Assembly: GCF_029852145.1 (NCBI RefSeq)
Contig: NC_079969.1
Span: 12,432,465 to 12,496,464 of the forward strand
From: Microplitis mediator
Lineage: Eukaryota; Arthropoda; Insecta; Hymenoptera; Braconidae
Direction: 5' to 3'
Length of the DNA: 64,000 bases
Part shown: piece by piece, positions 23,655 to 34,300 of the stretch
How the letters are laid out: every line of letters starts with the position of its first letter
Position numbering within the stretch: position 1 is the first letter of the stretch
Position numbers and translations under genes: made by a program
The notes under the pieces: generated by a model
What the model saw: only the letters and a program-made list of their open reading frames with translations
What the model was told of the DNA's origin: nothing
Databases searched by the model: none

Positions 23655-25868
23655 GCTTGCAGGCACACCGTCAAAAGTAAAAATTTCAGAAATATACCAA
23701 CTTCAGAAACTCACAGTTAGGAATGTAAAAAATAAAGATGGTTCATAATTCAGAATGACAAATTATCACCTTGTCAAAAACATCGAATCTCTAATCTTTA
23801 TATCAACACATACTCAGAATTTACAATATTCATTCTTTCGTAATAAAGAATTAACAATATTTAGAATGACAATATTTCAGAAATCCAATACTTCCGAAAC
23901 TTCGAACTACGAACGCCAATTCTTCAGAATTACATTTTATACGAATGACCATTTTAGTAAAATTTTCTAAGCTTTGCTGACAGTCGGTTTTACAGACTTT
24001 CCCTATGAATTTACCATTATCATGTGAGTGCTTTGGCGGATTGATTGGGTTTAAAAAATTTGTATGACTCGTTATGTAATAATTATATATGAATTTTACG
24101 AGTTTAATTTGTATGAAACGATTATATTGAATGTACTGAATTAAGATAGAAGTGCTATTTTTGGCCAGTAATAATTAAGTTCTAATAACTCTCTAAACAT
24201 GAATAAGTGAAAATAAGTGAAGATTTACTAATGCCAAGTGCAAACCGAACCACTAATTTCAAAAAGTGGTTCGGTTGGCACTCAGAATTAGTGAATATTG
24301 ACTTATTCATGTTTAGAAAGAATAGTTGAGTTATAATTATTTAAGCTTCAACATAAAATCGTAAAATTAGTGACATAATTTTTTTAACACATACTAATAA
24401 ACAATATAATCTCATCTGTTTAAAAATAGTTTATAGATTTTAAATATTATCAATTTAACTAAACTAAATTTTAATCGAAACTAATCTTGATGTATATCAG
24501 TATATACCCTGTCCAAAAATTCTTGTAGAATCCACGTAACTGCGACAAAAACCGCATAGAATCCTATAGACTGTATTGGTTTCAATGCCGTTTTTGTCGC
24601 ATGTGATTGGATTCTATGGGAATTTTCGGATTATTATTATTGTAACTTAATTATTATTAATGCTTGTGTGATGAATAAAAATACAGCCTAAATCAAATCC
24701 AGATGCATTTTTTATTTATAAATTTATAATTAACATATAGGTTTATGTTTTATTAGGTCCAATATTTTAAATAATAATTATAATTCAAGAATAATTGATT
24801 CATTCTATTGGACATTGATCCGTGTATTATTTTCAATATCTTATTTGAATTTTATTTTATAATTCATATAGGATAGAAGTACCATTTTTGGCCACTTTAG
24901 TACCAGTTTTGGTTACTTCAAAAATTTTAATAAAATAATACGCAAAGTACGTAATGATATGATGAATTTTTTTTAATTCATTTAAAGGGAATTTTTAACT
25001 TCCCGCTAAGAAAATTGTAAATTTTCAAAAACTCGGGAAGTTATTGGTTTCGGTCCGATTTACGAAAATTGAATTTCCATCAGATGTCGACGTTTCGAGG
25101 TCCTAAGAAGCTATTCTGACTAATTTCACGATGATGTCCGAGTGTATGTATGTGTGTACGTACGTACGTACGTACGTATGTATGTATGTAAATATTCATA
25201 ACTCTTGAACGGATGAACCGATTTTGATGGTTGAGGGCTGGCCCGCAGGGTCAACTGACAGACCGATTTTTTTTACTGTATTAGAATGAATTTTTTTTTT
25301 TTTTATACTTCTCCATTAATTAAAATGAAATATTAAAGGTCTAAAAATAAAACACTGGCCATAAATAGCACTTCTATCTTAATTCAGTACATTCAATATA
25401 ATCGTTTCATACAAATTAAACTCGTAAAATTCATATATAATTATTACATAACGAGTCATACAAATTTTTTAAACCCAATCAATCCGCCAAAGCACTCACA
25501 TGATAATGGTAAATTCATAGGGAAAGTCTGTAAAACCGACTGTCAGCAAAGCTTAGAAAATTTTACTAAAATGGTCATTCGTATAGAATGTAATTCTGAA
25601 GAATTGGCGTTCGTAGTTCGAAATTTCGGAAGTATTGGATTTCTGAAATATTGTCATTCTAAATATTGTTAATTCTTTATTACGAAAGAATGAATATTGT
25701 AAATTCTGAGTATGTGTTGATATAAAGATTAGAGATTCGATGTTTTTGACAAGGTGATAATTTGTCATTCTGAATTATGAACCATCTTTATTTTTTACAT
25801 TCCTAACTGTGAGTTTCTGAAGTTGGTATACTTCTGAAATTTTTACTTTTGACGGTGTGCCTGCAAGC
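23655..25868. mobile_element. MULE-like fold-back element, 2.2 kb
   Basis: Ends GCTTGCAGGCACACCGTC and GACGGTGTGCCTGCAAGC. Flanks CGTTTCTTGG (23645-23654) and CGTTTCTTGT (25869-25878) match at 9 of 10 bases, the long target duplication typical of Mutator-like elements. Arms of about 530 bp are almost identical, so the same 71-residue open frame appears on both strands with one residue changed. Centre holds an AACTTCCCGC piece (25003-25275). Confidence 0.75.
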
Positions 25869-26440
25869 CGTTTCTTGTGCATACAAGTCGGGTAATGTAA
25901 GCGCTCTCTAGTGTTGAAAAATCAAATTAGATTTGAAAAACTTTAATGTTGAGTCAATCGAGCTCCTTCTTGAAACTATTTATTCTAAGACGGTAAAAAA
26001 TAAGCATAAATTATAGATAGAAAAATTTTCTAAAATCTCAAATTTTAAGGTACTATAGTATCTGCTAACGTTTTTTATATTTTACAAGATAAATAATAAT
26101 AAAATATAATAACATTCAGTTGATAAAGTTTAAGTGAGAAACAAATATTCAGAAAAGGCAGAAATAAGCCGTGTTTTAATTTTAATTAAAAAAAATATAA
26201 TTCGTAACCATAAAACACCACTTCGACTCAAGAAAAGAGACAGGTAAGCTCGCGCTACACACTCACACATATACATGTGTTTGACCGTGTACTTGGCGCG
26301 AGATACTACCGTGTCTCTGGATCTGGGTTATTGGGATATGTCCTATCGGTTACTTTTCCAATTGGAACCTGTCCAATAGACGTTTTCTCGGATGTCGTCG
26401 GTTTTTACTCCCACTCTGGATATTTTACATGCTAAATGTT

Positions 26441-28081
26441 TGTGGGAAAATGTTCCCTTTCTTTTTATTTTTATTTTATATTTAAATCTAAATTTATCTG
26501 TAAATTAAATTAAATTAGTAATTGGAATGTAATTAACTTCTTATAATGATAGGTAGGATATGACAGGTATTATTTAATAAAACTCGTGGTTTGGGTATAT
26601 CAAAATCGAAGAATATATTTTGACCCAAAAAAAAATAGGGAAAGCGCTACGGCATAAAACCCTTTGAAGAATACAATGAAAGATTGAGAATGTTAAGATA
26701 ATGAGAATGAGGGTAACTCGTTGAACAATTGATACAAAATGAAATGTAGAGATGTGTGTGTATGTGTGTATGTCAATGTGTACTGGGATGAGAGAGAGTC
26801 TACTGTGGGACAGTTAAATAGTACTTGGTACTAATGCGATGGTAAGAGTCCACTGTGGAACAGTTAAATAGTACTTGGTACTAGTGCGATGTTAAAGAGT
26901 CCACTGTGGGACAGTAAACTAGTACTTGGTACTAATGCGAGCGAATGAGTGAAAGCTTTCAGTCGATAACGATTGCGTCGTTAAATGTTTGTGTTATGAG
27001 ATGCGTCGCGACGATGTTACCGATTGATCAGATCGGCGGTACGAATTGAGAAGTCAAAATTGTAATGGGATATTCCAATGACAATATTATGACGCTAAAT
27101 TATTATTATAATTGTTCTTATGATTTGTAACAGATTGTTATTTAACTGCAGTTAATTAAATTCTCATCAATTGGATTGATGGCTGTGGTTAGCACGCGGC
27201 TATGGTACGAATGAAGTTGTATATGGTATTTGTATGACAACGGCCAAATGCGTTGATGATAATTAAAGCGCGAACAAAATCAATTTTTGGTTTTATTTGT
27301 TATATGATTATCACGTATGTATGATAATTATTAATGTGTAATTATTGCAAGGTAATTAAAATGCACCCGAATAGATCGATGAATTGACGGAATTTAATAT
27401 GAGATAATAGTTATTAAATATTCAATATTATTTGAATCGATTATTATTTAATATTAATATGAATATTAATATTAAATACCGAATTCAATCTTACTGAATA
27501 ATTAATAGTAACACAACTAAATATTCGATGTTTGATGGATGAGACCCACGCGCAACAAGTCCCGGCTTGTTTTTACTACGACGTAATACAACACCCGGTC
27601 TTTATTCAATTCCCGAAATATTAGTGAAACTCTACGAAATAATTATTAAAACTTATGAAACCGTATTAATTAATACTTATCTTGGCACGATGGCACGAAT
27701 TCGTAATTGATAATCAATTAATTAGCAATTAGTGTTAATTTAAATATTAACTTGGAAATGTAGCGAAAAGAGCGTTCACAGCAAGTGTGTACAGTAAGAA
27801 GACTTGTGGTCAACTGACGAAAAGACGCGGTAACGCCGGGTCGTCGTTTCGACGGAACGGAAAATTCAGACACCCAAACGACAGAGATATACTGAAGGCG
27901 TGAGTGCAACGAAGATGCACTGAGAAACCGACGCTATGTTTAGCGCGCGCGTTCGTGGTGCGACCCGAGTTGGCGACGGGATGCATTTTAACACCGATAG
28001 ATGGAGACCGGTTTAAATATTTAAATTTCAAATATCATGATGATAACAATTATTTACCGACTTCCGTTTTTAGACGGAACA
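26441..28081. mobile_element. 1.64-kb insertion, TG...CA ends (solo-LTR-like)
   Basis: Begins TGTGGGAAAATG and ends ACGGAACA, flanked on both sides by CTAAATGTT (26432-26440, 28082-28090), which occurs once in the related copy near 59960. GC-richer than its surroundings. TG...CA suggests a solo LTR, but a 9-bp duplication is long for one, so classification is open. Open frames around 27810-28266 have no recognised similarity. Confidence 0.45.
26796..26942. repeat. Three ~50-bp tandem repeats
   Basis: Units start GAGTCTACTG or GAGTCCACTG at 26796, 26846 and 26897, each followed by AGTACTTGGTACTA. They lie inside the 1.64-kb insertion. Confidence 0.85.
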
Positions 28082-28336
28082 CTAAATGTTCTCCCACTTT
28101 TCTGTACGCATGCGCAGCTCATGAATGTTCGGTAGTGGGGGCAATTTCCGAGGTCTATTTTCTTACTGGGACCACAATGGAACTGTCTCCCCCTTGCCAA
28201 ACACCTATAGTTGTATTTGCACATGTATATAAATATGTATTGAAAAATTTAATTTCTTTAGTGTGAATCATTTTTTATATTTTATCTGCAATACTTTCGG
28301 TAATTATACGAGAAATCTTATAAGCAACTTACGAGG

Positions 28337-28360
28337 ATGGCCGATACTGATGAATTGGAG
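28337..28360 (+). CDS. Su(var)2-10: PIAS copy 1 exon 1
   Basis: ATGGCCGATACTGATG... encodes MADTDELE; aligns with the MADSAELK start of vertebrate PIAS1. Donor is GCAAGT (GC-AG intron); the nearby GTATAT would break the frame. Confidence 0.88.
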
Positions 28361-31300
28361 GCAAGTATATACATTACACACTAACGATCAGTGCTGCCAG
28401 ATCGTGCGATATTTTTACCCCCTCCTGCCATTGCACTCCATGCTACTTCACCTCGGGAAGGGGTAAAAATATCGCACGATCTGGCAGCACAGCTAACGAT
28501 TTATATTTTTCTCTGTTCAATTCAATGCTGATGACTAAAATGATTTATAATTTTTATATTTCAATGTATAATTTTCTTTTCTTTTTTTTTTAACCAATTT
28601 CCGGCTACTAAAAATAAAATTAAAAACATTTATGGGATTAATGTTGTCAGTAATGAATTGATAATTTAATAACAATTGAATATAAAACACATAATTATGT
28701 TAATGTACAAATGATTGATGAAGAAATTGAATTTAAATAAATTTTTGGTTACAATTATCAAACAATAATAACAATAATTCAGTAAAATCATGATATTCGA
28801 GTCAATCCTTCGTATAATATTTAATATGAATGTATACTTACTCATTTATTAACATAATTTTATGTTGCAGAATATGGTATTAAGTTTTCGGGTCTCTGAG
28901 CTTCAGATGCTTTTAGGTTTTGCTGGTAGAAATAAGTCTGGACGTAAAGACGAGTTACAAACGCGTGCGTTAGAACTTTTAAAACTCAGATCTCATCATG
29001 CAGAACTTAAAATTCGTGAACTTTACAAAACAATACAGTAAGAATATTTTAATTTCATAAAATTAATTAAATACTTTCAGTAAATAAATTTATCATTAAA
29101 TTATATTACTTTTTTTAGAGCCAATCAACTATCAGCTCATCAAATGTACGGACAATCTGGGACTGGTAATGAACCATCAATCGATCAAAATTTACATCAA
29201 CGATCAGATGATTCAAGGTAAAATTTTATTTGTATTCATCTATTTAATCTTCTATATTACTAAGAGAATAAGGAAAAATTTGTTCCTGCCATATCTATAT
29301 GATAGAATTAGTTAATGTTATTGAATTTGGTATCATTAGAAAGCTTTTGACTTGAATTTGTGCCTTTTCATAGTTTAAACTCATTTTAATTGCCAAGTAT
29401 TGAGATAAACAGATTTAAATCTATCTCTATCTATCTAATTTTGGGTTTTACTCTATTTAAATTTTGGTGTTGTGGCGTTGAAGGAACGGAGTGCGATCCG
29501 AAGTACTAAAAATATCTATAGCATTGGAATTACATTTAAATTACGTGAGAAAAGAGACAATCGTATTTATTTTCTTTAAATAAACAAATTAATACTTCAA
29601 TTATTCTGTTACTAAATATGACTGAATGTCACTGAATATATAGCTATATTATTTATATCGCGTTACTTATTTCAAAATGAAAGATTTTTACACAGAAAAA
29701 AAAATTTACTTGGTTCAAGTAAAATACTGTCTTCAAAATTTTATTCTCGAATGAAGAAAAATTCGTTTCTTGTTTTTAGAAAAGTTTCTTGCTTTAAGAA
29801 ATTTTTTTTGTTGCTTCAATAAATTTGCAGATTGATTTGAGAAGTTTCTCTTGTTTCAAAATAATTTTCTTTTTTCAAGAAAATTCAATTCCTGGATTTA
29901 ATTGATTTGATCTTCATCATAGATAATGAAACACAGCATTAAAAATAATCTATATATAGCCAATTTTGCTAACTTTAAATTGTTTCGGATCGTGTTTGAA
30001 TGATTTCAAGTTAGGTTTCTCAATCAGGGATTTTAGCAAAATACTAATCAGATTATATGAATTTTTCATAAAAAAATCTATCTATCGGTTGACCCTGCGG
30101 GCCAGCCCTAAAACTTCCCGCTGTTCTCGAGCTCGAGGAGCTCGAAAACATTGTCGTAAATAAGAATACTGAAAATAGTCAGAATAGCTTCCTAGGACCT
30201 CAGAACGTCGACATCTGATAAAATTTCGATTTTCGCAAATCGGGGTGAAAACAATGAGCGTGTTCAGCCGATGAAAGTTCTTAGTAGTCTGAGTAAGTTA
30301 CTCAGCGCATTGAACTAAGTTTTCGGTCTGGACACTTTACAGATACTAACTAACTTTTTTCTGGCCGCCATTTTACTTAGTATACATTTTACCGCGTAAA
30401 CCACTAAAGTAAACAATAATAATTAGTTAAGTGCAAATCTGTACATGTATGCTTTCTGTAAAATTTGCATTAGTTAAGTAACTTAAAAATGAAAGAAAAT
30501 AATGTAATATCAGCAATATCAGCAATAAATAAGACAACACGAGCAAACAGGTTATGACTCCCTAAACTATAGTAAGAGCTAACAGCGTGTCCAGGCCGAA
30601 AACACACTGCACTCAGACAAACAGACCAAAATTTCTTTTAGGCTGAGTAACTTACTCAGACTACTAAGAACTTTCATCGGCTGAACACGCTCAATGTGAA
30701 TTGTCTTCTTCGCCTTCAGCCTTGCGGTTCCCAATTTTCCCCGTCTCGTTGCCGTCTGAAACTACACAAGTCATAGTGACATGGTCACATGACTGATTAT
30801 CACGTCGACGCATGTCCGTAAGGGTAAAGTGGGGACAGTCCCGAGACGAGTCCTACGCCCCGAAAATCATCGGTCAATCACTTCGATCCTGGATCAATTA
30901 GCGATAAGACGTATAATTTAGTTTTACTGTCATATACTAGCAATTTATTTGCGACTTTGTTAATACGGATAACTACTTTGTAAATCGGGAAATTAACTTG
31001 CGTTATAGTTGTATTACTGGCAATTGTCTTGCGATATACTTTACTGTCCAAGTTTACTGATCCTCTTCTAAAAAGTTGATGACCGGATGTTGTATCGTTT
31101 TACGTCACTTCTGTGACTATTTTATTCAGTTGTCGATTGGTCGACCGAGATAATGGCGGGATTTCTGAAAGAATGAAGGCGAGCGAAGCGAGCGTGTTAT
31201 GTCTCGTTATTATAAACAAAGTTAGTTCAATTAAATATTACTGTACGTTACCGGCGATATACTCGCAATATAAAATTATACCGTGCCACGCATCTGTCTA

Positions 31301-34300
31301 CATTATATCCAGCGCTTGCACTTTCTTGTAAGTAATTTTTATTATTATAATTGGCAATAAACTATCATTGCAATTGTTAATCATTCACTGCATCTATTAT
31401 CTGTTCATCCTATTTATTTCCTATTTTACTGGTAGGATTATCGAATAATCTGATAAAATAAATATTAATTAAGTTACAAATAGTAATTTGACCATCAATA
31501 AGAATATTCTATAATTTTATAAGCCGTGAGGTAAGTTGATAAGTTTTCTCATACGTTGCCGAGTTTGAATAAGTGCGGGTCTTTGCTTTGCAAGAACCCC
31601 AGCCCACTGCTCTGTCCAAGTAAAATAAAATTTGTTAGAGGCCAGCCTAAGCCAGGGTTCAACCCGCGAATTCTGGTGGCTGCTGGTAAAAATCGCGAAG
31701 ACGAAAAGCGATTTGTCTCACAATAAAAAATATGGACTCGGTATCATTTTACCGTGGTAATGCGAAAAAGAGGGAGTAAGTTAGAAATCGTTTCTTAAGA
31801 ACAAAATTTTCTTCAGCCAAGAAAATTTACTCTTTGCTCAAGTCGGTCATACAGCTTGTTTGGAGAAACTATATTACCAACAGGAGAACAGACTTTTGTT
31901 GATACAACGAATTTATTTTCTTCAATCAAAAGATATTGTTATTGAACGAAGTAAATTAAGGCTCTTGTTTAAAAAAAAAAGGATCTACCTTAATGCATGT
32001 ATTAACTTCGAATAAATTAAGTTCACTTTCAATACAAGTAAATAGCAAATCTTGTATAAAAAAAATTTTCTTCAATTAAGAAAATCAAGTATCTTTAATT
32101 AATGAATAAGTATTTTAATTAAATCGTAAAAGAGTTTTTGAATTAAAAAACGATTTATTGACGTAAAATTCAAAATTCAAGTAAATTTAATACTTGATCG
32201 AAGAAAATTCTTACCTTCCTTCTTTGAACCAAAAATTTTCTTGACTCAAGAAAATTTATATTCACCCTGATTAAAAAAGTGAATTGAAAAGTATTGAAAA
32301 TTATTTCAATTCTTTTCAATCCCTCGGCGGTTTTGGAAAGTATTGAATGGAATTGAAATTTCGATCGTTTGAATACTTTCGAATTCCAAAGTGGAATTCG
32401 GAAGTATTGAAAAGAATTCAATCTTTCATCATTTCATCATCGGATTATTTAGGTATTGAGAAGGATTCGGAAAGATTCAAAAATTTCAATTCATTTCAGT
32501 CTTTTTCAATCCCACACATGACCCGAAATGTGATATTATTTAGGTATTGAGAAGGATTCAGAAAGATTCAAAAATTTCAATTCATTTCAATCTTTTTCAA
32601 TCCCACACTTGATCCGAAATATCGGATTATTTAGGTATTGAGAAGGATTCGGAAAGATTCAAAAATTTCAATTCATTTCAATCTTTTTCAATCCCACACA
32701 TGACCCGAAATCTAAAATTATTTAGGTATTGAGAAGGATTCGGAAAGATTCAAAAATTTCAATTCATTTCAATCTTTTTCAATCCCACACTTGATCCGAA
32801 ATGTCGGATTACTTGGGTATTGAGAAGGATTCGGAAAGATTCAACAATTTCAATTCATTTCAATCTTTTTCAATCCCACACATGACCCGAAATATCGAAT
32901 TATTTAGGTATTGAGAAGGATTCAGAAAGATTCAAAAATTTCAATTCATTTCAATCTTTTTCAATCCCACACTTGATCCGAAATGTCGGATTATTTAGGT
33001 ATTGAGAAGGATTCAGAAAGATTAAAAATATCAATTCATTTGAATCTTTTTCAATTCCTCGGAAGTTCAGAAATTCTTTTATTATTTTGGGATTGAAAAG
33101 TATTCATTTTATGTCAAAATGAAAACCTTGGGGTATAGAAAGTATTCGAAAGGATTCATTTCTCATCTTTTTCAATACTTTTTAATTCACTTTTTTAATC
33201 AGGGGCAGCAAAGATAGTTTTTTTTTCTTTGTATACTCCCTTTTGGTTTTAGGAAGCCAAAAAAGTGTACATAGAAAAAAAAAGGATTCATTGACACAAA
33301 AAACCTTTACTCGCCTAAGGAAAATTTTTACTTACCCCAAGAAATTTTTTGCATTGTGAATTGAATACAAAAATTTATTTAGAACTAGAAAAAATTACTT
33401 GGTGCAAGGAATTATTTCTTGACCAAAAAATTATTTTCTCGCTCCAAGACAATTTTTGTATTTAATTCATAATGCGTAAAATTTTTTGGTGCAAATTAAA
33501 ACTCTTTGCGGCAAGAAATCATTTTTTTCTATGTATTTTATAAATTTAGTAGCGATATTTGGGCAGTCACGTAGTGACTGCGGGTTGATCGTTATTTATT
33601 AACCCTTTAGAGTCAGAGGATACCCTCGCAGATTTGAATCACGGTGGAAACACCGTGGAAATGTGAACACCATGGATCCACTGTGGTTACACGGCGGGTT
33701 TGTTCCATTTCACCACCGGGTATACACAGTGTATCCACTGTAATTACGCGGTGTATCCACCGTGATTCCACGGTGGCTTGACCACTATGTATACACGGTG
33801 TTTCCACTGTGATTACGCGGTGTATCCACCGTGATTCCACGGTGGCTTTGTGCTATTTCACCACCGTGGTTCCACGCTGTATCCACCGCGTAATCACGGT
33901 GAAAACACCGTGTATACACGGTGGTAAAGAAACCGTGGAATCATGGTGGATACACCGCGTAATCACAGTGGTAAAATGGAACAAACCCACCGTGTTTCCG
34001 CCGTGATTCAAATCTGCGAGGGATCTTACGTGCCGTAGTTAGTATTGTTGACGTAGGGAAATAGTCTCCGAAAGTAAGGTTAGAAAAATTTAAAAAATAT
34101 TATACATTGCTATGTAATTACAATATTACTTAACCCTTTAGAGTCAGAGGATCTCGAAACTTCTCCGTGTGAGACTAGTGGGGAGAGCGCGAATCGTAGA
34201 GTCCCGTGAGCATGTATGAGTGACATGTGAGAGTAGTAGTGTGTCTGTGAGTACCCTTCCACTCGTTTGAATCTCGCGCTGCATTCATCGACAGCGCCGT

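Larger units (their letters stand above)
26373..28170. mobile_element. Inverted-end element carrying a 1.6-kb insertion
   Basis: Left part TTTCTCGGATGTCGTCGG and right part CCGAGGTCTATTTTCTTA match the two halves of a 152-bp element at 59874-60025 (inverted), which lacks the middle. See 26441-28081. Confidence 0.6.
29691..33231. mobile_element. 3.5-kb TA-flanked insertion in PIAS intron 3
   Basis: Begins CACAGAAAAAAAAATTT and ends TTTTTTTTTCTTTG with TA on both sides (29689-29690, 33232-33233). PIAS copy 2 has one TA here (62588-62589), so this is a clean insertion of the CACNGAGAAAAA group. It carries nested pieces: AACTTCCCGC relic 30075-30254, fold-back 30255-30693, LTR-like 30694-31700 and element 32265-33204. 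Confidence 0.85.
28185..33600 (+). repeat. Segmental duplication, copy 1 (PIAS 5' end)
   Basis: Homologous to 61190-62960 from about 150 bases before the start codon through exons 1-3 and part of intron 3. Copy 1 has extra insertions 28389-28492 and 29691-33231, and about 100 extra bases near 29440-29530. It lacks about 105 bases present just before the start codon in copy 2. Confidence 0.9.

Noticed and set aside
23755..23970. Conserved-looking 71-residue frame found twice (also 25553-25768, minus strand)
   Set aside because: The two are the inverted arms of one fold-back element, so the similarity reflects arm identity, not protein conservation.
27810..28266. Overlapping open frames of 73-120 residues upstream of PIAS copy 1
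   Set aside because: They lie in the 1.64-kb insertion and adjoining element, resemble no known family, and exist because the segment is GC-richer.
32452..33050. CRISPR-like array because of constant 91-base spacing
   Set aside because: Units are contiguous and similar throughout with no unique spacers, in a eukaryotic DNA element.
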